Assembly (NCBI GenBank): GCA_963664835.2
Contig: CAXXUG010000002.1
Location: 62,001-126,000 of the forward strand
DNA length: 64,000 bases
Source: G963664835 sp963664835
Lineage (GTDB): Bacteria > Chloroflexota > UBA6077 > FW602-bin22 > JBCLEL01
Reading direction: 5' to 3'
Below are positions 8,728 to 16,623 of this stretch, piece by piece (the stretch's first letter is position 1; every line of letters begins with the position of its first letter). The notes under the pieces were generated by a model. It was not told where the DNA came from and searched no databases. It saw only the letters and a list, made by a program, of their open reading frames with translations. The position numbers were made by a program, and so were the translations under genes.

Positions 8728-10701
8728 TTAGCCGACGCGCTTCCAAATGTCTCCGCCAAGAGTGGCGGCAAAGACTGCACGATCTTTCGAGTAATTGGGT
8801 GACGGCTGTACGGATACGACCGATAGTACCGACAGTCCCTCGCTGATATCGTGCCAGCCAAGACCACCGGTCTGCGACATATAGACACCGGTGCTGGTGG
8901 CGGCAAAAAGAGTCTCATCGTTATTGTAGTTGGGCGAAGCGGTCACAGTGACGACGCTCGTTCCACCCTTTCCGACTCGTTCGCCCATCCACAGTTGGCG
9001 ACGACCGGATCGGCTGACTTCGGCCGATCGGCGCAGAGGCCGGAATATGCGGTTGCGCGAGCCCGCGAAAACTGACTGGTCGTGGGGATAAGACGGTGGC
9101 ACCAACACTGTGATCCAATATGTGCCGCCGCCTTGCGACATTAGGGCTTCCCAACTCGCGCCAAAGTCCTCAGATTTCCAGACACCGATACCCAACTCGC
9201 CTGTGCTGCGTCGTTCCCGCACTCCAATGACAAGAGTGCGATCATTTGCGAAATCAGGAGAGAACGATGCTACCGCGATACCATAGTTCTGGTATGGAAA
9301 GTACAACTCGCGCCAATTGTCGCCGCCATCCTCGGTGAGTGCCATCTCTCCCCGCGCCGGGCATGCTATGACTGTTCCATCTTCGTCGAAACTCGGTGAG
9401 ATGCTGATTGAGCTGTATGGGATCTCTGGAACTTCTTCACCGACACGTTGCCACTCGTCGCCGGCGGACTTGCTTCTATAGACACCAAGGCCGGCGGTAC
9501 AGAACACCGTACTGTCGTCAGCAAAAGTCGGCGAAATGGCAATCGCGGCAGTCTGGTACGAGTCCAAGCCATTTATTGTCGACTCCCAGGTCTCGCCCCC
9601 GTCGGTAGACCGGCCCACACCATCCTCCAGATAGCAGGCGAACATAGTCTGATCCGATTCAAATTGGGGAGACAAGGCAAAGGCGACCAAGGCTCGGGCC
9701 GAGGGCTGGCTCTGAATCTCGAGCCATTCTGAACCGCCATCTTTGGATCCAATCAAACCTTGTGACGCAACGCCGGCGTGTACTGTCGAGTCGCGCTCGG
9801 AGTCTGGACTGAAGCCGACTACCATCGTGCCGGCGCCGTCATAGACCTGCTCCCAACTCTCGCCTCGATCCCCAGAGCGGAAAATGCCGCTAGGTGTGGC
9901 GATCAGAATGGTACTGTCACCTCCAGGATTGGAAGATACGGCGATCGAATTGACACAGAGGTCATCAAGCCCTTGATTGACTTGTTCCCATTTGCGAGCG
10001 GCGTCGGTGGTACGCAAAACGCCGTGTTCCTCGGTTCCCAGATAGATCGTGCGGTCAGAGGCAAAATCAGGTGAGAACGCAACAGCCTGGGCAGCGCCCT
10101 CAACCGGCAAACGAACTTCTCGCCAGGCTCGTCCCTGGTTTCGGGTTCTGAAAACTCCGGAGGTTGTCGCGGCGAGAGCCACTTCGTCCTCAGCAAAATC
10201 GGGCGAAACGGCGAGCGCTATGACGTTCAACTCCATCAAGCCAAAGTTGGAGGCGCTCCAAGTCCGTCCACGATTGTTGGATATATACACGCCGTCCTGG
10301 TCGGTGCCGGCGAATAACATTCCGTCTTCATGGTAGTTCGGCGAGACGGCGATAGCGGTCAAATTGGGCTTGGTGCGCCAAACAGGCAAGGTTACCCATG
10401 TTTCTCCACGGTCTATCGAATAGTGGATTCCGCCGTCCCCCGCACCGATGAAGATCGTATTGTCGTTGGCGAAATTCGGCGAGAAGACGACCGAGTTTAC
10501 AAAAGGACTAGTAACACCGTGGTTCGCGAACTTCCAGGTGTCGCCACCGTCCGAAGAGATATGCAGGCCGGCCAAGGAACCTACCGCGATTACCCGGTCC
10601 TGGGCAAAGTTAGGCGAGTAGCCAATGCAGGTAATAGTCCCTCCAGGAACGCCGCCTACTCGCGTCCACCCTTTTGGTCCTACGGTTGTCGCTTCGCTCA
10701 T
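8728..10701 (-). CDS. Asp-box (BNR) repeat beta-propeller protein
   Basis: 657-residue protein made almost entirely of roughly 45-50-residue repeats. Each has an Asp-box-like turn (SSDGGDTW, SIDRGETW, SGDRGESW, STDGGETW, TEDGGDNW, SEDFGASW and weaker ones) followed by a strand with the pattern SPnFanDrtif-G. About twelve repeats can be seen, so one large or two stacked propellers, as in Ycf48/sortilin/sialidase-like folds. The sialidase catalytic residues cannot be assigned, and there is no signal peptide. One repeat near the C-terminus (9000-9080) is badly degenerate, with many arginines. The ATG at 10701 follows AAGGGTGG at good spacing. It converges on the VWA gene with 18 bases between. 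Function unknown. Confidence 0.85.
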   Translation of the reverse strand: MSEATTVGPKGWTRVGGVPGGTITCIGYSPNFAQDRVIAVGSLAGLHISSDGGDTWKFANHGVTSPFVNSVVFSPNFANDNTIFIGAGDGGIHYSIDRGETWVTLPVWRTKPNLTAIAVSPNYHEDGMLFAGTDQDGVYISNNRGRTWSASNFGLMELNVIALAVSPDFAEDEVALAATTSGVFRTRNQGRAWREVRLPVEGAAQAVAFSPDFASDRTIYLGTEEHGVLRTTDAARKWEQVNQGLDDLCVNSIAVSSNPGGDSTILIATPSGIFRSGDRGESWEQVYDGAGTMVVGFSPDSERDSTVHAGVASQGLIGSKDGGSEWLEIQSQPSARALVAFALSPQFESDQTMFACYLEDGVGRSTDGGETWESTINGLDSYQTAAIAISPTFADDSTVFCTAGLGVYRSKSAGDEWQRVGEEVPEIPYSSISISPSFDEDGTVIACPARGEMALTEDGGDNWRELYFPYQNYGIAVASFSPDFANDRTLVIGVRERRSTGELGIGVWKSEDFGASWEALMSQGGGTYWITVLVPPSYPHDQSVFAGSRNRIFRPLRRSAEVSRSGRRQLWMGERVGKGGTSVVTVTASPNYNNDETLFAATSTGVYMSQTGGLGWHDISEGLSVLSVVSVQPSPNYSKDRAVFAATLGGDIWKRVG

Positions 10702-10817
10702 CAACGAACCACCCTTCAGTAATCTGGTGTAATTGGGGCCCAGCGTGCTAAATGTAACTCCACGCCAGGGTCAAGAGACTCTCAAATGCCGCAGCCTGAA
10801 CCAGACGCAACGGCATT

Positions 10818-12449
10818 CTAGCCAAGGGTCAGCGCATTGGGATCCAGGTAGTTTTCCTTGTCGAATACCAATGCCTCGGTGCTCAACGCCATGAGGGCGT
10901 TACTTACCGCGTAAGAAACGGCCCTGAGTACGATCTTGGTAGGATCGATGACACCACTCTCGCGCATGTCTTCTATTTCGCCGGTGACAACATTGAGTCC
11001 CCATCCCTGTGGATGCTCTTCAACCCGACGAACGGTAGCGCTCGCTTCATAGCCGGCGTTCTCAGCGATGGCGCGCATCGGCTCTTCCAGAGCACGGGAC
11101 AGGATACGGAATGCGGCGGCCTCTTCCTCATTCTCAGGAACCATTTGTTCGACCGCCTTGGCAGCCGCCAGATAGGCCGCGCCGCCACCCGGTACCGTGC
11201 CGGTCTCGATAGCCGCTCTGACAGTCTTGACAGCGAATTCAGCCAGCTTTTGCTTGATTTCCTGTCCCGGCTCGGTCGGGTCTCCTATCTTGAGGACGCC
11301 AACGCCACCCGCCAGCTTGCCCAGGCGCTCAATCCACTTGTTCTGCTCATACTCGTCCGTCATCTCTGGGATCTCGGACTTGACCTGATTGATACGCTCT
11401 CTGATTGCGACCGGATCGCCAAGGCCACCCACGATAGTGTGGAAGTGCGGATTTGCCCAAACTCGGCGGGCCTTGCCGAGATCGTGTATTTTCGCTTCCG
11501 CCACCTTCTCGCCGGCGTCATCGTTAAACACTCGGCCACCTGTCACTATTGCCATATCTTCCAGGATGCCGATTCGACGTTGACCCACGCCGGGCGCCTT
11601 CATGGCCACCGAATTAAGCGTGCCCTTTTCTTTGTTGAGCACCAGCAAGCTCAGGGCTTCTTCCTGAACGCTGCCGGCGATCAGCGCCAGATTCTTCTCC
11701 CCGGCAGCCAGGACAGTGTTCATCAACGGGACAATATCTTCCGCGTCCTTTATGTGTGCGTCGGTGAAGATCACTCGGGCATTTTCCAGGACGCACTCAG
11801 TCTCGTCATGGTCGTTCGCGAACTTCGGCGAGAGCCAGCCGGAGTCCCATTGCATACCCTCCATGTACTCGCGCTCGATCATTACGCTGTGGCCCTTTTG
11901 AACTACGATAGATCCCTCGGGGCCAATCACCTCGTAGATCTCGGTAACGAATCTCCCAATTTTCCTGTCGCCGGTCACCATTTCGGCGAGATGACCCAAC
12001 ACGTCGGGGTCGTCATCCGCCGGCTGGGAAAGAGACTCCATCTCTTCAAGTACGCGAGTTACTCCCTTTTCCAAACCGTCGCGAAGCCTCATGGGATTGC
12101 CGCCGGCCGCAACGTACTTATTCGCCTCGTTGAGTAACACTTGGGATATCACGACCGCGGTGGCGGAACCATCGCCGATCTCGTCGTGGATTCTCCAAGC
12201 CATCGTGCGCATGAGCATGAAGCCCATATCTACGAAAGGGTCAGGCAATTGGATGGTGCGCCTGGCTATGACGCCGGCCTGATCAAGCAACTCTGGAGGT
12301 TTGTTATCGAGCATTCTGCCCATGGCCACCATTCTGGCGACAGGCCCAATTGTAGGACGCACGAGGTTGCCCATCAGGTCCACACCCTCTTTGAACAGCT
12401 TGCGCGCGTCCGGCGGTAATTTAACGTAAGTGTCGACAGGTACGGACAT
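10818..12449 (-). CDS. Divergent GroEL-like (type I chaperonin family) protein
   Basis: 543-residue chaperonin-family protein. It aligns with GroEL along its length: DARKLFKEGVDLMGNLVR at the start, IGDGSATAVV for the GDGTTTATV motif, and RAAIETGTVPGGGAAYLAA near the C-terminus. Key ATPase positions differ. The GroEL Asp87 equivalent (Asp93) is kept, but the Asp52 position is Ala (DQAGV), the Asp398 position is Phe (AEFAVKTV), and the phosphate loop LGPKG reads IGPVA. The Gly-Gly-Met tail is absent and no groES lies nearby. The ATG at 12449 has GAGGGGG upstream and is preferred to the in-frame codon at 12539. No CIRCE element is visible upstream. It is probably an accessory paralogue with altered or no ATP turnover; that is inferred from alignment by eye. 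Confidence 0.85.
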   Translation of the reverse strand: MSVPVDTYVKLPPDARKLFKEGVDLMGNLVRPTIGPVARMVAMGRMLDNKPPELLDQAGVIARRTIQLPDPFVDMGFMLMRTMAWRIHDEIGDGSATAVVISQVLLNEANKYVAAGGNPMRLRDGLEKGVTRVLEEMESLSQPADDDPDVLGHLAEMVTGDRKIGRFVTEIYEVIGPEGSIVVQKGHSVMIEREYMEGMQWDSGWLSPKFANDHDETECVLENARVIFTDAHIKDAEDIVPLMNTVLAAGEKNLALIAGSVQEEALSLLVLNKEKGTLNSVAMKAPGVGQRRIGILEDMAIVTGGRVFNDDAGEKVAEAKIHDLGKARRVWANPHFHTIVGGLGDPVAIRERINQVKSEIPEMTDEYEQNKWIERLGKLAGGVGVLKIGDPTEPGQEIKQKLAEFAVKTVRAAIETGTVPGGGAAYLAAAKAVEQMVPENEEEAAAFRILSRALEEPMRAIAENAGYEASATVRRVEEHPQGWGLNVVTGEIEDMRESGVIDPTKIVLRAVSYAVSNALMALSTEALVFDKENYLDPNALTLG

Positions 12450-13100
12450 GGACAAACGCCCCCTCGTCAGCTTTTTGGCACAACTTCCGAATTTTAGCCG
12501 AAAAACCAATGCCGCGCCAATTGGTCTTTCGACCGACATAGTACAGCGTCCTGAGGAAAAATCAATGGCTGTACGATCGCGACCTGCATGGCACGTCAGA
12601 CTACGCGTTCGGTAGACCCGAGGGGACTCGACTCACGATGCCGTCCGTCAATGAACTATGCGGGCTTTGATCGAGGCACCGGCGCCTGGATTGGCAAGTT
12701 TCGAGTCCGGCAGGCGAATAGGGTCCAACTGATGGCCCGGGACGACAGGGTGTTGGCAACTGTACCGTCGGTTTATCGGAAACGACGGCCACATAGACCT
12801 GGGCGACCTCAACTGATTATGAATGGGTTCCGGTTCAATGGATTGGTGAATGACCAGTGTCTTCGGCTGCGACGGGACTTGCGCGCACGACCAACCCAGG
12901 CCCGGGTCGAGGCTCGCCTCGAAACTGCCGTTAGAAAACCGTTAAGAGGCCAAGAAAACTCTGCCCGGGTCTGGTTGAGTGCCAAGTTCGGAGTTGTTAA
13001 AAGATATTCATTCGCTGGCCGAACAACCGCGACTAAGCTACAATCCCTGTGTATTTCTCCACCCAAACCACAAACGGCACCTATCTATAATGAGGCATGC
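12450..13100. other. Divergent intergenic region between GroEL-like gene and ispH
   Basis: The stretch holds no supported gene. The open frame that continues upstream of ispH to 12588 has no protein character. A weak promoter candidate for ispH is TTGAGT (12975-12980), 17 bases, TAAAAG (12998-13003). No heat-shock inverted repeat is seen for the chaperonin-like gene. Confidence 0.45.
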
Positions 13101-13952
13101 ATGGAAGTAGTCGTTGCGCCGAGATTCGCCGGATTTTGCCATGGTGTGAAACGCGCCTGGAAACTGGCGTTTCAAGAGGCAGGCGATCAGAATGGGCCGA
13201 TTTATTTGTCGGGCAAGCTGATACACAACGAGCCGGCTATGAACGAACTTGACGGTATTGGCATCAAGGTCTTGGATTCCGATGACGCGCCTCCGGAGGA
13301 GGCAACGCTAATAGTCCGGGCCCACGGCGAGGGCCCTCAACTGTATGAACGGGCGAGTCAACTTGGCATGCGAACGGTCGACGCTACGTGCAGCATCGTT
13401 AAGGCGGTGCAGCGCCGGGCAAGGGCATTGGAGAAGCGAGGGTACCAGGTAATACTCTTCGGCCATAAGAACCACCCTGAAGCCAAAGGTACGATCGCAT
13501 ACACCGACCACGGCATTATCGTTGAGACGGAGGAGGAGGCAAGGCAACTCCCCTTCTATGAACGGATCGCCAGTATTGCGCAGACAACGGCCGCAGGCTG
13601 GGAGTACGAAGAAGTAGTAGAAGTCCTCAAGACGAAGTGCAACGAGTTGGAAGACCAGGGACGCATTTGCGGGTGGACTGTTCGGGCCCAAAGGGAAGCT
13701 GAAGAGATTGCCAGCTCAGTCGATGCGATGGTGGTTGTTGGGGGCAAGGATAGCTCGAACACCCACCGGCTGGTAGAGGTATGCTCCAGGCACTGTCCCT
13801 CGTACCACATCGAGACACTTGACGAGTTGGCGCCAGAGTGGTTCGTCGGACTTGGGAGAGTAGGAGTCACCGCCGGCGCTTCGACGCGCGACCAAGACAT
13901 AGAAGCGACTGTGGACTGGCTCATGGATCTTGAATCTGCGAGGGTGTCTTAG
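13101..13952 (+). CDS. ispH: 4-hydroxy-3-methylbut-2-enyl diphosphate reductase
   Basis: Last enzyme of the MEP isoprenoid pathway; reduces HMBPP to IPP and DMAPP with an iron-sulfur cluster. The 283-residue protein has the three cluster cysteines, Cys13 (GFCHGV), Cys97 (DATCSIV) and Cys190 (GRICGWTVRAQ). Substrate-binding histidines lie in LIHNEP, RAHG and NHPEAKG, with Glu127 as proton donor, and there is a QTT motif at 161-163. The ATG at 13101 follows TGAGG with five bases between; the longer open frame upstream is not coding. The stop codon is directly followed by the ATG of ispG, so the last two pathway steps are encoded together and surely co-translated. Confidence 0.96.
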   Translation: MEVVVAPRFAGFCHGVKRAWKLAFQEAGDQNGPIYLSGKLIHNEPAMNELDGIGIKVLDSDDAPPEEATLIVRAHGEGPQLYERASQLGMRTVDATCSIVKAVQRRARALEKRGYQVILFGHKNHPEAKGTIAYTDHGIIVETEEEARQLPFYERIASIAQTTAAGWEYEEVVEVLKTKCNELEDQGRICGWTVRAQREAEEIASSVDAMVVVGGKDSSNTHRLVEVCSRHCPSYHIETLDELAPEWFVGLGRVGVTAGASTRDQDIEATVDWLMDLESARVS

Positions 13953-15107
13953 ATGATCGAGCGCAGGCCTACCAGGCAGGTAAGCGTTGGCGGGGTCACG
14001 GTTGGAGGCGATGCGCCTGTCCGGGTCCAGTCTATGTGCGACACCGACACGCGGGACGTGGCGCAGACCGTCGATCAGATCCATAAGCTTGAGGAAGCTG
14101 GGTGCGAGATGATCAGGGTGGCAGTCCCAGATAAGGTGGCCGCGCACTCTCTGGGGACCATCAAGAGCCGTATCAACATCCCCCTGATTGCTGATATACA
14201 TTTTGACTACTTGTTAGCTCTGGAGTCGATAGAACAGGGCGTAGACAAAGTCAGAATCAACCCAGGCAATATTTTTGTGCGCGCGGGCAAGGACGGCATA
14301 GAGGCAGTCGTGCGAGCGGCGAAGGACGCCAGCATAGCTATGCGGATTGGAGTAAACGCCGGCTCGATTGAACCGCGATTGCTGGACAAATACGGATATC
14401 CGACACCGGAGGCGGCAGTCGAATCGGCTCTCGATCACATCGAGTTCTGCGAGAGCCTGGATTTTCGCAACATGACCGTGTCGGTAAAGTTCAGCGAAGT
14501 ACCAAACATGATCGCCGCCTACTCGCAGCTTTCTCAGAAGACGGATTACCCGTTGCACCTGGGCGTAACCGAGTCCGGCACCTCTTGGAGCGGCACCGTC
14601 AAGTCATCGATCGGTATCGGAGCGCTACTGGCCCAGGGAATCGGAGACACGCTGCGTGTTTCGCTGACGACGCCGGATAAGGCCGAAGAGGTGAGAGTCG
14701 GCTACGAGATGCTCAAGGCACTGGAGATCAGATCCCACGGGCCGATGCTGACCGCGTGCCCGGGATGCGGCAGACTGGACGTGGACCTCTTGAAGCTTAC
14801 CGACGAGGTAGAGGCGGTTCTGGCGGAAGTCAAGTCGTCTTTGAAGGTTGCAGTGATGGGGTGTGTCGTGAATGGGCCCGGCGAAGCGGCCGGCGCAGAC
14901 CTTGCCGTAGTTGGCGGCAAGGGCCGTGGTGTGATCTACAAGCGGGGGCGCCTGGTCCGTACGACCGACGAGAAGGGTCTGGTGCCGGCGCTGGTCGAAG
15001 AGCTTAAGGCCTGGGAAGAAAACGAGGACGAGGATTCGGCGAATGACGGCCCGACCAAGCGCGGGGCAGGCGGCCGGATCATGATTCCGGTGCAACAGAG
15101 GAACTAA
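13953..15107 (+). CDS. ispG: 4-hydroxy-3-methylbut-2-en-1-yl diphosphate synthase
   Basis: Penultimate MEP-pathway enzyme, converting MEcPP to HMBPP with a [4Fe-4S] cluster and an outside electron donor. 384 residues, the usual length of the bacterial two-domain form. The N-terminal TIM barrel has VGGDAPVRVQSMCDTDT and VRINPGNI. The C-terminal cluster domain has the ligand motifs CPGCGR and MGCVVNGPGE. A charged extension (about 25 residues, rich in Glu/Asp then Lys/Arg/Gly) ends the protein. No gap separates it from ispH, so one operon is clear. The downstream PhyH gene starts 28 bases later and may be read through. Confidence 0.96.
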   Translation: MIERRPTRQVSVGGVTVGGDAPVRVQSMCDTDTRDVAQTVDQIHKLEEAGCEMIRVAVPDKVAAHSLGTIKSRINIPLIADIHFDYLLALESIEQGVDKVRINPGNIFVRAGKDGIEAVVRAAKDASIAMRIGVNAGSIEPRLLDKYGYPTPEAAVESALDHIEFCESLDFRNMTVSVKFSEVPNMIAAYSQLSQKTDYPLHLGVTESGTSWSGTVKSSIGIGALLAQGIGDTLRVSLTTPDKAEEVRVGYEMLKALEIRSHGPMLTACPGCGRLDVDLLKLTDEVEAVLAEVKSSLKVAVMGCVVNGPGEAAGADLAVVGGKGRGVIYKRGRLVRTTDEKGLVPALVEELKAWEENEDEDSANDGPTKRGAGGRIMIPVQQRN

Positions 15108-15135
15108 GACTCTCGGGCAAAACCAGGAGCGAGGC

Positions 15136-15981
15136 ATGACGGTAGAGGCGGCGCCAACACCGCGTTACGTGCTGTCGAAAGAGGAACATCAGCATTTCGA
15201 CTCGATGGGATTCCTCGTTTTCCGGCAGCTGTTTTCCCAGAGGGAAATGGGCGAGATCGATGCAGCGTTCATGCGCGTCATCAGCGGCCCGGCCAAGAGA
15301 CTGGGATATGACGGGAGCTCGCGCCTCGCGGTAGTTCCGACAATTGAGGGTGACGACCGACTGCTCGACCTGTTCGACGATTGCCGAATAAACGACATCG
15401 TCGATGGCCTTCTCGGCGACGACTGCATCTACCATGGATCCGATGGCAACTACTACGTCGGAAACACCGGCTGGCACCCCGATGGGGGCGCGCCTGATTA
15501 CCGGACGATCAAGGTTGCCTTTTACCTGGATCCGGTCGGCGAGAACTCCGGTTGCCTGAGCATCATCCCGGGCAGCCATCTTCCTAAGTTCCACGCCGGC
15601 ATAAAGCGGGCAATTGACGCGAGAACCTACGACCGGCAGTCGCCGGACCTGCCCGGTAGGTATCCGCTGGTCTCCGAACCTGGGGACGTGGTGGTGTTTC
15701 ATCACGGCGTCTGGCATTCTTCCTGGGGTGGGAAGACCGGTCGACGAATGTTCACCATCAACTATGATGCAAATCCGGTCGCGCCCTGGCAGGAAACGTA
15801 TTTGAAGGGCCTGATGTCAACGATTTCCCACAAGACGCGCGGTGACCGTCGGATCTACACTGAACGGATGGTGAATTCCGCCAACGAGGGCCGGATGAAG
15901 AAGCTAAGCAAGCTCATCGAATGGGGCTTTCAGGACGAATCGCTCCAGCCGATGCACGAACCCCACTCCTGGATCTACTAA
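15136..15981 (+). CDS. Phytanoyl-CoA dioxygenase (PhyH) family protein
   Basis: Second PhyH-type Fe(II)/2-oxoglutarate oxygenase of the window, 281 residues, no signal peptide. The facial triad is His114 and Asp116 in TGWHPDGG and His194 in GVWHSSWGG. The GRRMF arginines near 203 fit the 2-oxoglutarate site. GDGNLYVGDTHWHSDG of the first copy and SDGNYYVGNTGWHPDG here align, but the rest is only moderately similar, so the two are old paralogues. It has a GAGCGAGG ribosome site before the ATG. It lies just after ispG, but nothing shows a role in isoprenoid metabolism. Substrate unknown. Confidence 0.92.
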   Translation: MTVEAAPTPRYVLSKEEHQHFDSMGFLVFRQLFSQREMGEIDAAFMRVISGPAKRLGYDGSSRLAVVPTIEGDDRLLDLFDDCRINDIVDGLLGDDCIYHGSDGNYYVGNTGWHPDGGAPDYRTIKVAFYLDPVGENSGCLSIIPGSHLPKFHAGIKRAIDARTYDRQSPDLPGRYPLVSEPGDVVVFHHGVWHSSWGGKTGRRMFTINYDANPVAPWQETYLKGLMSTISHKTRGDRRIYTERMVNSANEGRMKKLSKLIEWGFQDESLQPMHEPHSWIY

Positions 15982-16086
15982 GAGTCTGTGCCGGCCCACT
16001 TCCTCAAATCTGCCTGCACATTCTCGCGACCTAGGCAATAATCCTCACCACAGATGTCGACCCTGGACAATTTTCGGCAGGCTATG

Positions 16087-16233
16087 CCTCAAGATTGCCG
16101 TAGAGGCGGGTTTCAAACCCGCCTCTACCAACACCAAAACGCCGTGCACGTGATTGGGCATGATTACCCAAGCATCCAAGCACGCGTCCATCTGTTCCGA
16201 TTTATTCCAATTCCGCAGCATGTCTGGGCGATT
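16087..16233 (-). pseudogene. Relic of a REP-associated tyrosine transposase (RAYT, Y1/HUH family)
   Basis: On the minus strand the frame reads DACLDAWVIMPNHVHGVLVL. This is the conserved core of RAYT/IS200-like transposases, whose His-x-His pair (PNHVH) is the HUH metal site. The frame is open over only about 49 residues, and upstream the similarity fades with stops, so the gene is broken. Immediately after the HUH motif the reading frame runs through the palindrome (LVEAGLKPAST), a layout seen in other RAYT genes whose own REP sequence lies inside the coding region. The catalytic tyrosine part is missing. Confidence 0.7.
16100..16128. repeat. REP-like perfect palindrome
   Basis: Fourteen bases (GTAGAGGCGGGTTT) are followed by one central C and then by their exact reverse complement. 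The form closely matches REP/BIME-type palindromes spread by RAYT enzymes, and it lies inside the RAYT relic. It could form a strong cruciform or RNA hairpin. Only one copy of this type was found by eye in the window. Confidence 0.8.
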
Positions 16234-16455
16234 TCAGGGCTCGCATTGCCTCACATGCCTAATCGACCTTTTGGACGCCATAACCTGTAGAGACCGAACG
16301 AGGGCAACCACAAGGATTTGCCCCTTCGACTGGCTCATTGCCAGGGATTGGATTCGGGTTCTTACAGTTCAAACAATCGTGATCGTTACCCTCACCGGCC
16401 GAATTAGTTGGAACCGATACGGGTTCTCCTGCGCACCTCCGCGACCCCAGCGAGG

Positions 16456-16507
16456 GACAAGGCCCTCGCCTCGCGTAGTCGTCGACCGCGCTACATTTCC
16501 TATCCCT
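16456..16507 (-). repeat. Dispersed repeat, copy 1
   Basis: The minus strand of this 52-base stretch matches the plus strand at 43523-43574 with roughly 85 percent identity, including the identical core GACTACGCGAGGCGA. It lies in non-coding DNA. It looks like part of a small interspersed repeat family. Confidence 0.6.
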
Positions 16508-16623
16508 GCACCCCACAAGATTGGAGTGTCTACGGGATTGTCGCGTGGCGCGGGCGCTCAGTGTATGCTGGATCGTAATCTGGGAAGCGTCTTAGTCCCA
16601 GCGGGGTGTTGCTGGAGAACGCA

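Larger units (their letters stand above)
15982..16623. other. Repeat-rich non-coding region with transposase relic
   Basis: This 642-base stretch carries no intact gene. It holds the remnant of a REP-associated transposase (16087-16233), a perfect palindrome (16100-16128) and one copy of a dispersed repeat (16456-16507). The promoter of the GlcD-type gene should lie near its end. Confidence 0.7.

Noticed and set aside
9000..9080. Possible frameshift in the Asp-box gene
   Set aside because: The sequence is odd and arginine-rich, but other frames do not give a better repeat, so divergence is more likely.
11013..12137. 374-codon plus-strand frame opposite the GroEL-like gene
   Set aside because: Antisense shadow of a clearly conserved gene; its composition is not protein-like.
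12450..12600. CIRCE heat-shock operator before the GroEL-like gene
   Set aside because: No TTAGCACTC-N9-GAGTGCTAA-like inverted repeat can be found.
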